From assembly GCA_022819825.1 (NCBI GenBank), contig JAJEGM010000057.1, positions 1 to 61,336 on the forward strand: a stretch of DNA of 61,336 bases, in the 5' to 3' direction. The stretch is from Acidimicrobiia bacterium (lineage in GTDB: Bacteria; Actinomycetota; Acidimicrobiia; Acidimicrobiales; Bin134). The notes under the pieces are model-generated. The model did no database searches and was not told the origin of the DNA. It worked only from the letters and a program-made list of their open reading frames with translations. Positions 34,372-43,884 of the stretch are shown here, piece after piece (position 1 is the stretch's first letter; each line of letters starts with the position of its first letter). The position numbers were made by a program, and so were the translations under genes.

Positions 34372-36075
34372 ATGAGCGACGGGACCCCCGCGGGCATTGC
34401 CATCGCCGAGGTGCTGGCCGACGCGGGGATCACCCATGTGTTCGGGGTGCCGGGGGGCTACTCCATCAAAGTGTTCGACGGGCTGCGCACGGTGGCCGAC
34501 CGCATCGAGAGCGTGCGAGCCGCCCACGAGCACCAAGCGTCGGTCATGGCCGACATGTACGGGCGGCTCACCGGCCGTCCCGGCGTGTTCACCGGCCAAG
34601 GGCCGTTCGCGGTCTCATCGGGCGGGTTCGGGCTCATGGAGGGCTTCCTGTCGGGCACCCCTATGTTGGTCCTCACCGAGATGACCGACCACGGCATCCC
34701 CCAGCACGCCCCCACCCAGGGCACCACCGGCGACCACGGATCAGTAGACCTGCCTCGCATCCTGTCGGGGATGACCAAGTTCATGAGCGTGGCCACCACC
34801 CCCAACGAGGCGGTGCACGCGGTGGAGCTGGCCATCCACCACGCCACCTCGGGACGCCCCGGTCCGACCGCGGTGGTATTCCGCCTCGACGCCATCTTCC
34901 GGCGCACCGACGAGGCCCGCCACCCCCGCCTCTATAGGCGGAGCCGGGTGGCATCGGCCGCCCCTCCTCGGCCCGACGCCTCGGCGGTGGCCGCATTGGC
35001 CGAGCTGCTAGCGGAGGCCCAGCGCCCGGTGATCGTGGCCGGTAACGGCATCCACCAAGCGCAGGCTTACGACCAATTGGACGCCCTGGCCCGCCGGGCC
35101 GCGGCCCCGGTGGTAACCACCGCCAAAGCCCGAGGGGTGATCGCCGACGACCACCCGTGGGCGGGAGGGCCGCTCAGCCCGTTCGGCTGGCAGGGGGCGT
35201 TCGAGCTGCTGGCTCGGGCCGACGCGGTGGTGGTGCTGGGGTCGCGCCTCAACCCCCACGACACCCTGGTGGAGTCGCCCACCTGGCTGGACGCCGACCG
35301 CCAGCGCATTGTGCAGGTGGACATCGAGGCCGCCAACCTGGGGGTGAGCTTCCCGGTGGAGCTGGGGGTGCACGCCGAGTTGGGCGCGCTGTTGTCCGAA
35401 TTGGTGCCCGAGGTGGGCGTTCATGAAGACCTGGCCGCCGGCCGGTGGGCTGATCTCGCCGAGATCAAGTCGAGGACTGAGGATCCCCCGTTACTGCATG
35501 AGTCGGCCAGCCCGGTGCCGCCTCAGCGGGTGATGCAGGTGCTCAACGAGGTTTGGCCGGCCGACGGCCGGATCACTCTGGACGCGGGCAACAACCGGAT
35601 CTTCGCCTATCACTACCTGGAGGCCCGCACTCCCGGACGGCTGCACCTGCCCGGCGGACACTTGGGCATGGGCTGGGGGCCGCCCGCCGCGCTGGCCGCC
35701 GCCATGGTCCATCCCGGTGAGCGGGTGCTGTCGATCAGCGGCGACGGCGGGTTCCTGATGTCGTTGCACAACCTGGCCACCGCGGTGGAGTACGGCCTGC
35801 CGGTCACGTTCTTGGTGCTCAACAACCGAATGCTGGGCAACGTCTACGACTTCCAAGGCCCAGACCGCCGCACCGCAGTCGATATCGGCGACCACGACTT
35901 CGCCGCGGTGGCCCGGGCATTCGGCTTGGAGGGCCACCGGGTGGACGACGACGACGCACTTGCCGACGCCCTGGCTTCGTCGCTTGCCGCCGACGGCCCC
36001 GTGCTCATTGAGGTGTCCACCGACCCCGACCACTCCTCAGACCTGGTGAGAGTGCGCGATTCCCGCTCGCCGTGA
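34372..36075 (+). CDS. Thiamine-diphosphate-dependent enzyme (acetolactate synthase-like)
   Basis: The 567-residue protein has the full ThDP carboligase/decarboxylase layout: N-terminal Pyr domain with HVFGVPGG and the catalytic Glu53 in AAHEHQASVMA, central domain, and PP domain with the diphosphate-binding motif from GDG at 457 to NN near 484. It resembles acetolactate synthase, sulfoacetaldehyde acetyltransferase and oxalyl-CoA decarboxylase relatives; the sequence alone does not choose among them. ATG 34372 is chosen since the upstream residues overlap the SDR end. It overlaps the LLM gene by 4 nt (GTGA). Confidence 0.88.
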   Translation: MSDGTPAGIAIAEVLADAGITHVFGVPGGYSIKVFDGLRTVADRIESVRAAHEHQASVMADMYGRLTGRPGVFTGQGPFAVSSGGFGLMEGFLSGTPMLVLTEMTDHGIPQHAPTQGTTGDHGSVDLPRILSGMTKFMSVATTPNEAVHAVELAIHHATSGRPGPTAVVFRLDAIFRRTDEARHPRLYRRSRVASAAPPRPDASAVAALAELLAEAQRPVIVAGNGIHQAQAYDQLDALARRAAAPVVTTAKARGVIADDHPWAGGPLSPFGWQGAFELLARADAVVVLGSRLNPHDTLVESPTWLDADRQRIVQVDIEAANLGVSFPVELGVHAELGALLSELVPEVGVHEDLAAGRWADLAEIKSRTEDPPLLHESASPVPPQRVMQVLNEVWPADGRITLDAGNNRIFAYHYLEARTPGRLHLPGGHLGMGWGPPAALAAAMVHPGERVLSISGDGGFLMSLHNLATAVEYGLPVTFLVLNNRMLGNVYDFQGPDRRTAVDIGDHDFAAVARAFGLEGHRVDDDDALADALASSLAADGPVLIEVSTDPDHSSDLVRVRDSRSP

Positions 36076-37082
36076 GTATCACCCTCGAAGCCGAGATCAG
36101 CCCCGGTATGAGCACCGCAGAGGCGGTGGGGCTGGCTCAATTGGCAGAAGAGGCCGGCTTCGCCCGACTGGGCATCTCCGATGTGGCGTTCTGGCCCGAC
36201 TGCTTCATGCTCCAAGGCTTGTGCGCTCAGGCCACCCGCCGCATCGCAGTGGGGGCCATGGTCACCAACCCCTACACCCGCCATCCAGTGGTGCTGGCCG
36301 GAGCGCTGGCCACCCTCGACGATATCGCCCCTGGCCGGGCATTCTGTGGACTGGGCGTGGGGGCCGGCTTGGAGCCGCTGGGCATCGACTATCCCAAGCC
36401 GGTGGCCGCCCTTCGCCAAGCGGTAGACGACATCCGCACACTGCTAGATGGGGGAGAGGTCGGCGGCGAGCACCTAATCCGCCCCGCCGCTCACCCAGTG
36501 CCCATCTCCATTGGCACCCGCAGCCCCCAAGTCATGCGATTAGCCGGGGAGGTGGCCGATATCGCCCTGGTCGGCGGCCGCTTCTTGTCAGCCGATCTGG
36601 CTGACACCTACCGGATGTGGTTGGCCGAGGGCGCAGCCCGGGCCGGGCGCCCGATGGACGACTTCGAGACTGCTCCCCGGCTCACGCTCTGTTGTTCCGA
36701 GGACGGCGGTCTCGCCCGGCGCAGCGTCAAGCGCTACGCCGCCCACTATCTGACCATCATCCGCCCGCCTGAGCTGGATGTATCTCCAGATCGCATGGCC
36801 GCCATCGAGGCTGCCTTGGCCCGCAGTCGGGGCTGGTACTTCGACCACAACCGGTCCGACGACCCTGCGCTGCACGATCTGATCGACAACCGCCTGGTGC
36901 AGGCCTTCACCATCGTCGGCACTCCGGACGAGTGCGCCGATCAACTCGCCGGCGTTCTGGACATGGGGTTCACCAGCGCCAGCTTGAATTTGGCGGCCAC
37001 CGCCCGGTCCACCGCCGCCGAGGGCTTGGCCGAGACAATCAACAGCTTTGCCCCGGTGGTGGCTGCGCTCTCGGGTGATTAG
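36072..37082 (+). CDS. LLM-class flavin/F420-dependent oxidoreductase
   Basis: The 336-residue luciferase-like protein contains AEEAGFARLGISDV, RRIAVGAMVTNPYTRHPVVLAGALATLD (split here into the conserved strand and helix), FCGLGVGAGLEPLG, and PISIGTRSPQVMRLAGEVADIALVGG. It resembles methylenetetrahydromethanopterin reductase-type LLM proteins that use F420. Start GTG 36072 overlaps the previous stop codon. Third LLM member in the window, not closely similar to the other two. Confidence 0.85.
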   Translation: MSITLEAEISPGMSTAEAVGLAQLAEEAGFARLGISDVAFWPDCFMLQGLCAQATRRIAVGAMVTNPYTRHPVVLAGALATLDDIAPGRAFCGLGVGAGLEPLGIDYPKPVAALRQAVDDIRTLLDGGEVGGEHLIRPAAHPVPISIGTRSPQVMRLAGEVADIALVGGRFLSADLADTYRMWLAEGAARAGRPMDDFETAPRLTLCCSEDGGLARRSVKRYAAHYLTIIRPPELDVSPDRMAAIEAALARSRGWYFDHNRSDDPALHDLIDNRLVQAFTIVGTPDECADQLAGVLDMGFTSASLNLAATARSTAAEGLAETINSFAPVVAALSGD

Positions 37083-38066
37083 CTAGCTGCCGATCAGTCG
37101 GCTGTAGGCCTGGCGGTAGAAGCCCAGGGCCACGCCGCAGGGATTGGGGTCGCCCTCTATTGCCGCGTAGGGCAGCGACGCCCCGGTAAACGCAGTGTCA
37201 TTCCAGAACGGGTCGCCGTGGTCAATCGGCCCCCACGGTCCCACGTACAAGTAGGGCTCAGGATGAGCGGCGTCGCCGGGTGATGCCCCGTAGGTGGCCC
37301 GGGTCGCCGGCTCAGCCTCGGCATTGCCGATCTCCACTGCCACGTCGAAGTGGCCAGGCCACAGCTGCACTCGGCTGGGATCGGGAGCTCCGGGAGTGCA
37401 GCGCAGCTCCTCCAGCGCCGCGGTGGCCATCCCGAACCACTGGCTGGTGAACGCCACCAGCTCCTCGTCTACCGTCAGCGGGCGATCCAAGTCGCCCAGC
37501 GCCACGGTGTCGTGCTCGGCCTGGTCGCTGGTTGCTTCGACGCCTAGGAAATCAGCGGCTGCGGCCAGAGTGGTAATCGTCTCAGCCTCCACCTTGTCCC
37601 TGTGCTGTCTCACCAACATGCGACCTTCCACCCGCACCTGGGTGTCGTCGCCGAAGAACGGGGTGCCGAACCCGCCCAGAGTCCAGCGCAGCCCGAACTT
37701 CCCATTGGCCGCCTTGCGGGTGTTGGACACCACGCCGTAGGCCAGACGGTGAAGGTCGTCGCGTCGCACCGGATAGTGATCGGGCACTGCCACAAGCGGC
37801 TGGTAGTTGGCCAGCCATCGGGGTCCACAGAATTCGGCCACTGTCTCGTCAGCTGCGGCCAGATCGGCCCAGCGGAGATCGCCCGCACTGGTGGGAGTCA
37901 CCACCCTGGCAGTCGCTTGGTTGACCTCGCCCACCGAGGCGGGGTCGTCGGCGAACCAGGGACCGGTGACCACGGCAGGCGGAGAAGGCTCCAGCACTCT
38001 GGCAATCAGACCGTCACCCACCATGGCATCGGCCTCGGCTTGTGGGTTTCGGTATCGGGGTGTCAT
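37083..38066 (-). CDS. Uncharacterised protein, no recognised domain
   Basis: The 327-residue soluble protein shows no signal peptide, membrane helix or known active-site motif. Recurrent features are a middle block GLRWTLGGFGTPFFGDDTQVRVEG and acidic-aromatic stretches such as LWPGHFDVAVEIGN and YLYVGPWGPIDHGDPFWND, suggesting a beta-rich fold. The ATG at 38066 has AAGG 5 nt upstream and TAAATT about 17 nt upstream. It is convergent with the LLM gene with no intergenic base and divergent from an SDR. Codon use is like its neighbours, so it looks like a resident chromosomal gene of unknown function. Confidence 0.6.
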   Translation of the reverse strand: MTPRYRNPQAEADAMVGDGLIARVLEPSPPAVVTGPWFADDPASVGEVNQATARVVTPTSAGDLRWADLAAADETVAEFCGPRWLANYQPLVAVPDHYPVRRDDLHRLAYGVVSNTRKAANGKFGLRWTLGGFGTPFFGDDTQVRVEGRMLVRQHRDKVEAETITTLAAAADFLGVEATSDQAEHDTVALGDLDRPLTVDEELVAFTSQWFGMATAALEELRCTPGAPDPSRVQLWPGHFDVAVEIGNAEAEPATRATYGASPGDAAHPEPYLYVGPWGPIDHGDPFWNDTAFTGASLPYAAIEGDPNPCGVALGFYRQAYSRLIGS

Positions 38067-38167
38067 GGTGCCTTACTGGAAATTTACCGGCAAGCGGCGG
38101 CAATCACACCGCTTGGCCGACAGTCGGTGGTGATTCGCCGACGACCATGATGAGGAGGAGTTCGCTC

Positions 38168-38953
38168 ATGGGAAGACTGGACGGCAAAGTTGCTCTGGTA
38201 ACCGGTGGTGGAGGCGGGATAGGCACGGCTATCAGCGTTTTATTTGCCAGCGAGGGTGCCAAGGTTGTGGTTCAAGACCTGAATGAGGCGACCGCCGCAG
38301 CCACCGCCGATCAGGTGATCGCCAACGGTGGCGAGGCCATGAGCGCAGCCTGCGACGTGTCCGACAGCAAGGCCATCGAGGCCATGTTCGCCGACATCGA
38401 CGACCGCTTCGGCCCGGTCACCGTGCTGGTGAACAACGCCGGCGTCGACAGCACCCCCGGCGACGGTTCCGGGGAGGGCAACACCGGCGGCGACCGTCAG
38501 ATCGTGGACATGAGCGATGACGGCTGGCAGCGGATGCTCGACATCCATCTCAACGGCGCCTTCTACTGCACCCGGGCCATGTTGTCTCGAATCATCGATA
38601 CCGACCTCAAGGGCTCGGTTGTCTGCATGTCGTCCATCGCCGGGCTAGCCGGTTGGGGGCCGATCCACTACGCCACCGCCAAGGCCGGCCTCCTGGGCTT
38701 CATGCGGGCCATGGCCCGGTTCTGCGCCCCCCACGGCATCCGGGCCAACGCGGTGTGCCCCGGCGTGATCGACACCCCCATGGTGGCCGGAGTGGACGCC
38801 GCAATGATCGAGGGCCTCAAAATGATCACCCCCGCCGGCCGCATCGGCCAGCCCGAAGACATCGCCTACGCCGCCTTGTATCTGGCCTCCGACGAGAGCG
38901 ACTTCGTCACCGGCGAAACCATCACCCCCAACGGAGGCCTGGTCATCGGCTGA
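38168..38953 (+). CDS. Short-chain dehydrogenase/reductase (SDR)
   Basis: The 261-residue classical SDR has TGGGGGIG (12-19), NNAG (89-92), MSSIAG with the catalytic Ser, YATAK (Tyr168, Lys172) and the TPMV/GETITPNGG C-terminal block. It would interconvert a secondary alcohol and ketone, FabG/HSD10-like. The ATG at 38168 has Shine-Dalgarno GAGGAGGAG 8 nt upstream, which decides the start over longer frames. Convergent with the CaiB fusion gene. Confidence 0.92.
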   Translation: MGRLDGKVALVTGGGGGIGTAISVLFASEGAKVVVQDLNEATAAATADQVIANGGEAMSAACDVSDSKAIEAMFADIDDRFGPVTVLVNNAGVDSTPGDGSGEGNTGGDRQIVDMSDDGWQRMLDIHLNGAFYCTRAMLSRIIDTDLKGSVVCMSSIAGLAGWGPIHYATAKAGLLGFMRAMARFCAPHGIRANAVCPGVIDTPMVAGVDAAMIEGLKMITPAGRIGQPEDIAYAALYLASDESDFVTGETITPNGGLVIG

Positions 38954-38972
38954 TCCAATTGGCAGGGGCGGA

Positions 38973-41375
38973 TCAGTCCTCGGGTAGGGGGACTTCTAGG
39001 GCGCCCATTTCGACGAGGCGTTCGACTTCGGCGGGGTCCATGCTGAGTTCTTCTATACAGATTTGGCGGGTGTGCTCGCCGAGTAGGGGGGCGGCGTGGA
39101 CTGGGGGTGTGGGCATCTCGCTGCCGTAGAAGCAGGGGCCTTCCAGCACCAGGTTGCCGGCGCCGGGTTGGAAGACCTCTAGCGGGAAGCCTCGCTGGGT
39201 GAGTTGGGGATCGGTCATGTGGTCGAGGGCGGTGAGCATGGCCGAGCCGGGGACGCCGACGGCCTGGCACGCCTCTTGGACCTCCAGCGGTGAGAGGTTG
39301 GCGGTCCACTCTGCTACCCCGGCGTTTACCGCTTCCCGGGCGGCCAAACGGCCCTCAGCGGTTCCGTAGGCCGGGTGATCGGCCCAGGCCGGGTTGCCCA
39401 TGGCTTGCTTGAGCGCGGCCCAGTCGGCGTCGTGGCGCACACACACCACGCTCCACTGCTGGTCGCCGGCGCACTGGAACACCCCCCAGGGGGCGCCTTG
39501 GTCGGAGTCGTTGCCCACGGGTTGCACCGACCCCGGGCTGAGCGACTCGGCCATGAACAGATCGCCCAGCGTGTTGACCAATGCCTCGGCCTGGCTGATC
39601 TCGGCCTGCGCCCCATCGCCGCTCCGGCGGTCTCGGCTCAACAGGCTGACCAGCGCGCCCAGGGCGCACAGCCGCCCGGCCAAGTGGTCGGGGTGGATGG
39701 CGTTGGACCCCGGCGGCGGGTCGCCGTCGGTGAAGTTCCACAGGTACTTGATGCCCCCCACTGTCTGGATGGTGGGCCCGTAGCCGATCCAGTCGGCATA
39801 GGCCCCGGTGGAGCCCATGAGCTGGCTGCTGGCCATGCACACGCCGGGGTTGAGCTCCTTGAGCGTTTCATAGCCCACCCCCATGGCGTCCATGGTGCCG
39901 GTGGAGTTGTTCTCAATCACTATGTCGGCCGTCTTCACCAGCTCCTTCAGCACCGCCAAGCCTTCGGGGATCTTGGAATTGACCCCGAAGCTGCGCTTGG
40001 TGCGGCTCGACGAGGCGAACGACGCCGTCATCTCGGTGCCGATAACCAGCCGCATGAAGTCGGGATAGGTGCGGGTTTCGATCTTGATGACGTCGGCCCC
40101 GTACTCGGCCAGCATCCGACCGCCCTCCACGCCCACGCCGCCGTGGCCGAAGTCCAGCACCCGCAGCCCAGCCAGCGGTTGGGCCACCTCGCTGGGGGCC
40201 GGGACCGGCCCTCGGGGGTCTGCAGCGGCAGCCTCGTCGGACACTTCGGCGTTGTGCTCGCCCACTGCTGGTGCCCCAAATCGAAATCCCTGGCGCTGCC
40301 GGTTGATCTCCATGAATCCCGAGGCGGTTGCCGCCTCTACGCCAGGGGCCAGTTCCATCGGCACGAACGTGGACCGGGACACGTAGTGCTCGTTCACCAG
40401 GATGTCGGACGGCTTGAGCATCGGCGTGACCACCACACCCCGGCGCTGGGCCTCCGCCGCGGCCTCCTCCATCAGCATGGGGGCGAAGTGCTCGGCGATG
40501 ACCGGGTTCAACACATCGCCGTTCATCATCCGGGTGATGGTCTGGCCCCACATCTCGTCGGCAAAGGCCTCCGGGCGGCCCATCCACTCCCACATGGCGA
40601 ACCACTGGCGGGGGCTGAGGATGACCATTGTGATGAAGCCGTCGGCCGTCTCGAACAGCGGATACACCACGGTGGTGCCCGATCGGACGATGGGAGGGTC
40701 CATTCCCGCATCCAGGGTGGGCTGCATGTTGGCCAGCTGCCAGGTATTGAGGTGGATGGCCGCCTCCAGCACCGAGAAGTCCAGGTGCTGGCCCCGCCCG
40801 GTGCGCTCCTTGGCCACCAGTCCGATGGCCACGGCCAGAGCACCGACCACGCCGGCAGCGTCGTACCCAAACGCCCCGGGAATGAGCAGCGGCGGCTTCT
40901 CGGGGATGCCCGAGGCGGCCAGATGCCCGCTCATGGCCTGGATCACCTCGTCGGTGGCCTCGAACTGGGCGTACGGCCCCTCTTGACCGAAGTCGGTGAT
41001 CGACAGCACCAGCAGGTGCTCGAACTCGGCGGACACCTCCCGGGGGTCGAGACCGTAGGGGGCCAGCATCCCCGGCTTGGTGGATTCGATCCACACATCC
41101 GCGCTGGCCAGCAACTGTCGCAGCTGGGCCTGGCCCTCGGCGGTGGTCATGTCCACGGTGATGCCCCGCTTGTTGAAGTTGCGGAAGGCGAAGTACAGGC
41201 TGGTCTCGCCGTCGGGAGCAAATGGAGGCATGTGCCGGGACTCGGCTCCGCCGGGCGGCTCAACCAGGATCACGTCGGCGCCGAAATCGGCCAGGATCCG
41301 ACCGGTCAGCTCGCCCTTGACGTCGGCCATGTCGATGACCCGGAGGCCGCTCAGCGGCAGTTCATTCGAAGACAC
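38973..41375 (-). CDS. Fused double CaiB/BaiF CoA-transferase (class III), copy 1
   Basis: The 800-residue protein contains two complete CaiB/BaiF domains: domain 1 about residues 1-390 (LPLSGLRVIDMADVKGELTGR opening split here) and domain 2 from about 430 (LAGLRVLDFGHGG, YGADVIKIE). Class III CoA-transferases normally work as interlocked dimers; here both halves are in one chain. The expected catalytic Asp is kept in domain 1 (GQHLDFSVLEA) but is Glu in domain 2 (AQAEISQAEA). It would move CoA between carboxylic acids or racemise acyl-CoA. GTG 41375 is favoured by TAGTGT 8 nt upstream; the longer frame would use a TTG at 41426. A second fusion is at 56203. Confidence 0.9.
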   Translation of the reverse strand: MSSNELPLSGLRVIDMADVKGELTGRILADFGADVILVEPPGGAESRHMPPFAPDGETSLYFAFRNFNKRGITVDMTTAEGQAQLRQLLASADVWIESTKPGMLAPYGLDPREVSAEFEHLLVLSITDFGQEGPYAQFEATDEVIQAMSGHLAASGIPEKPPLLIPGAFGYDAAGVVGALAVAIGLVAKERTGRGQHLDFSVLEAAIHLNTWQLANMQPTLDAGMDPPIVRSGTTVVYPLFETADGFITMVILSPRQWFAMWEWMGRPEAFADEMWGQTITRMMNGDVLNPVIAEHFAPMLMEEAAAEAQRRGVVVTPMLKPSDILVNEHYVSRSTFVPMELAPGVEAATASGFMEINRQRQGFRFGAPAVGEHNAEVSDEAAAADPRGPVPAPSEVAQPLAGLRVLDFGHGGVGVEGGRMLAEYGADVIKIETRTYPDFMRLVIGTEMTASFASSSRTKRSFGVNSKIPEGLAVLKELVKTADIVIENNSTGTMDAMGVGYETLKELNPGVCMASSQLMGSTGAYADWIGYGPTIQTVGGIKYLWNFTDGDPPPGSNAIHPDHLAGRLCALGALVSLLSRDRRSGDGAQAEISQAEALVNTLGDLFMAESLSPGSVQPVGNDSDQGAPWGVFQCAGDQQWSVVCVRHDADWAALKQAMGNPAWADHPAYGTAEGRLAAREAVNAGVAEWTANLSPLEVQEACQAVGVPGSAMLTALDHMTDPQLTQRGFPLEVFQPGAGNLVLEGPCFYGSEMPTPPVHAAPLLGEHTRQICIEELSMDPAEVERLVEMGALEVPLPED

Positions 41376-41389
41376 GATCCGCGACACTA
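41376..41389 (-). promoter_or_regulatory. Putative -10 TAGTGT-N8-GTG
   Basis: TAGTGT (minus strand, 41384-41389) lies 8 nt before GTG 41375 and supports the shorter N-terminus of the CaiB fusion. Confidence 0.4.
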
Positions 41390-41434
41390 CTGCCAGCTTT
41401 CCCACTGATTCGAAGAACGTGGTCAACTGGTGAG

Positions 41435-41839
41435 ATGAGCGAGCGGACGAACCTCGAGATACTCCAGTCGGTGTTCGACTCGATGGGTGATGCCGATGCG
41501 GTGGTGGCCCATTACACCGACGACTACGTGATGGAGTTGCCCTATGCCCACCCCGATAAGCCCGACCGGACCGAGGGCAAAGAGGCAGTGCGCCAACGCC
41601 TGGTGGGCGCCTTCAAGGTGTTCCGCTTCACCCTGCACATCACCGAGGCCTACCCATGCGTTGATCCTGATCTGCTCATCGCCGAGTACACCAGTGAGGG
41701 CGAGGTGATCCCCAGCGGCCGCCGCTACTCCAATCGCTATATCGGCCTATGGCGCTTCCGGGACGGCAAGGTGTGCTTCACCCGGGAGTACCTCAACCCG
41801 GAGGCAGCCAAGGCCGCTCTAGAACCAGTCGGCGACTAG
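41435..41839 (+). CDS. SnoaL/NTF2-like small protein
   Basis: The 134-residue protein has the NTF2-like alpha+beta layout: NLEILQSVFDSMGDADAVVAH start, DDYVMELPY, a GKEAVRQRLVGAFKVF helix, and final strands NRYIGLWRFRDGKVCFTREYLNP. Such proteins are small dehydratases, isomerases or ligand-binding modules, often in lipid or polyketide metabolism. It sits between the divergent CaiB fusion and a convergent membrane protein. Substrate unknown. Confidence 0.8.
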   Translation: MSERTNLEILQSVFDSMGDADAVVAHYTDDYVMELPYAHPDKPDRTEGKEAVRQRLVGAFKVFRFTLHITEAYPCVDPDLLIAEYTSEGEVIPSGRRYSNRYIGLWRFRDGKVCFTREYLNPEAAKAALEPVGD

Positions 41840-41842
41840 CGG

Positions 41843-42730
41843 TTAGAACCGGCCGCCGCCGGAGCCCCCACCGCCGCCGAAGCCTCGCATCAGGGGGCCT
41901 TGGGACCTCTCGTTGAAAGTGTCATTGAGGCCGGATTGCTCGAACCCCATGGGCACCTGTCCGGTAGTGGCGTAGATGTAGAGCGCCATCTGGAAGATTG
42001 CGGTAAGTGTGCTGATCACCACCGACACCAAGGCGATCCACGCGAACCCGATTGTGACCCCGACAATTGCGCCGACAGATCCGGCCGAGGCCCCAATGGC
42101 GATGATGATGATTCCCGGAATGGCGGCCACAAATCCGATGATGCCGAAACCAACCTGGGCGATCAGATTCTCGCCCCAGGTGTGACGCAACAGCTCACCC
42201 GAGCGGCTTAACGACTGGAACGGCCCGGTCTGCTCCACCACCAGAATGGGTACTACCAAAAAGGTGAGCACCCCCCAGGCCATGTTGAGCAGGCTGCCGA
42301 GTATGCGGGCGACGATGTTGTCCGAGCTCTGAATCAATCGAATGATCATCCCGACAGTCAGGGCCAGAATTGCCCAGGGCACGATCACGTGCAGCCGGGA
42401 AAAAGCCCCTTTGATGGCACTGGAGATGGTGGGGTCGCCCCCGCTGAACCGTTCCCGGGCCCCCGACACTACTGCGGCGTTGAAGAACACTGTGATGACG
42501 GTGATGGCCAACAAGATGATGATGCCGCCGATCCACAGCATTGGCTCGCTGCCGCTGCTGCCGCCGTCGTCTATCCCATCGGTGGAGAGCCAGATGGGCA
42601 GGCCAATGCCCAAGACCACCGCCAACGAGGCCAGCGCCCCCAGAATCGGCAGGACGGCCAGCTCCCGATCGTGTTGCAGCACCGCCCATGAGGCCTTGGC
42701 GGTGTCCATAGTCCGTCGAAATCGACCCAT
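41843..42730 (-). CDS. DUF6159-family membrane protein
   Basis: The 295-residue protein has a cytosolic N-terminus (SWAVLQHDRELAVLPILGA), then about six membrane segments, and a Gly/Arg-rich tail (GFGGGGGSGGGRF). The internal block QTGPFQSLSRSGELLRHTWGEN before a hydrophobic pair is typical of DUF6159 proteins, whose function is unknown. TAGCGT lies 7 nt before ATG 42730. It lies after the selenoprotein operon on the same strand but has its own promoter. Confidence 0.8.
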   Translation of the reverse strand: MGRFRRTMDTAKASWAVLQHDRELAVLPILGALASLAVVLGIGLPIWLSTDGIDDGGSSGSEPMLWIGGIIILLAITVITVFFNAAVVSGARERFSGGDPTISSAIKGAFSRLHVIVPWAILALTVGMIIRLIQSSDNIVARILGSLLNMAWGVLTFLVVPILVVEQTGPFQSLSRSGELLRHTWGENLIAQVGFGIIGFVAAIPGIIIIAIGASAGSVGAIVGVTIGFAWIALVSVVISTLTAIFQMALYIYATTGQVPMGFEQSGLNDTFNERSQGPLMRGFGGGGGSGGGRF

Positions 42731-42743
42731 AGCCGAAACGCTA
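42731..42743 (-). promoter_or_regulatory. Putative leaderless -10 (TAGCGT-N7-ATG)
   Basis: TAGCGT on the minus strand (42738-42743) lies 7 nt before ATG 42730. Confidence 0.5.
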
Positions 42744-42783
42744 CCAGTGAATTGGGGCAGTTTTGCGCCTACGAAATTGGGGC

Positions 42784-43884
42784 CTAGCGGGCCGGCATAA
42801 CCAACGGCACTTCACAGGTTTGGTCGAGGTCGATTTCTACGGTGAGGTGGCTGTTGCCGTGGGGGCCGGCGCCCCAGGAGGGCATGACCGTGGAGTACAG
42901 GCCGGTGCCGCCAGCCACCAGGATGAGCAGGGCTTCGGGGCTGCTCAGGGCTTGGACCACCAGGTCGGGGTTATCGCCTTGGCTGCGCTGGTGGCGATTG
43001 ATGCCCGAGCCTCGAGAGCGCACGGTGGACAGCTCCGACCAAGATCGCTTGGCCCGCTCGTGGAGCGCCTCGGCGATGGTGGCCCGGTCGTAGCCCACGT
43101 CGGCCAGGGCGACGGCGTGGTCGGGGTTGAGCACCAGCACCTGGGAGCCCCGGCCGAAGTGGGTGTTGTTGGCCCCCAACCCCGACAGCGAAGCGGCCAG
43201 CACGTTAATCAGGTGGTCGGCATATACCTCGGGATCGTCGTCGGGAAAGCACAGCACTGAATGCGGCCCCTCGGTGCAGGCCACCGTCACTGTGCTTTGA
43301 TCGATGTCGTAGCCCAGGGCGGTGTGCAGCGGGGGCCAGGGACTGGCCTCCTCGTCTTCACCCAGGCAAAAGGTGAACTTGCCGGGGTGGCCGAGCAGTG
43401 CCATGTCGGAGGTGCCGGGCCGGCCGCCGCCGATGTTGATCATGGCCAGGCGCACTGCCCGCCCGATGCTGGCGTTGGCCCGGTGGCCCGGGCCCAGCGC
43501 GCCGAACCCCGAAGCGATGCCGCAGGCGCTCACCGCGGGGCCGTTCACGATCAATAGCGGCCCCAGGTTGTGGGTGGTGGCCTGTACCTCGGTCATGTCC
43601 AAGCGGGGATCGCTCACCGCCCGCACCGCGGCCACCACCACCGGGAAGTAGTCGGGCAGGCAGCCGGCCATCACTGCGGCGATGGCCGCCTTCTCCACGG
43701 TTGCCTCGCCCAGATTGGGGCCGAGTTGGCCCAGCGATACGTCGGAGTCGAGACCCGAGGCCAGCACCATCCGCTCCACTCGGGCCGGGGTGGGAATCAC
43801 CACCGGCAGTCCGTCGGTGCAGCCTGAGTTGTGGAGCTGTTCGAGCGCGGCCTCTTCGGTGGCAGCGGTGAGCTGTCGGCTCAT
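42784..43884 (-). CDS. Uncharacterised partner of the UGSC selenoprotein
   Basis: The 366-residue soluble protein has no domain I can name with certainty. Its N-terminus has HNSGCTDGLPVVIPTPARVERM, here shortened to the core GCTDGLPV-xxPT-xRV, containing a single Cys close to Asp-Gly-Leu-Pro; later blocks include NGPAVSACGIASGFGALGPG and LVAGGTGLYSTVMPSWG. Its ATG overlaps the TGA stop of the selenoprotein gene by 4 nt (ATGA), so the two are translated together and probably work together. From memory, DGLPV-type proteins recur beside UGSC genes, but I cannot confirm that here. A redox, organo-sulfur/mercury or selenium related role is only a guess. Confidence 0.7.
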   Translation of the reverse strand: MSRQLTAATEEAALEQLHNSGCTDGLPVVIPTPARVERMVLASGLDSDVSLGQLGPNLGEATVEKAAIAAVMAGCLPDYFPVVVAAVRAVSDPRLDMTEVQATTHNLGPLLIVNGPAVSACGIASGFGALGPGHRANASIGRAVRLAMINIGGGRPGTSDMALLGHPGKFTFCLGEDEEASPWPPLHTALGYDIDQSTVTVACTEGPHSVLCFPDDDPEVYADHLINVLAASLSGLGANNTHFGRGSQVLVLNPDHAVALADVGYDRATIAEALHERAKRSWSELSTVRSRGSGINRHQRSQGDNPDLVVQALSSPEALLILVAGGTGLYSTVMPSWGAGPHGNSHLTVEIDLDQTCEVPLVMPAR

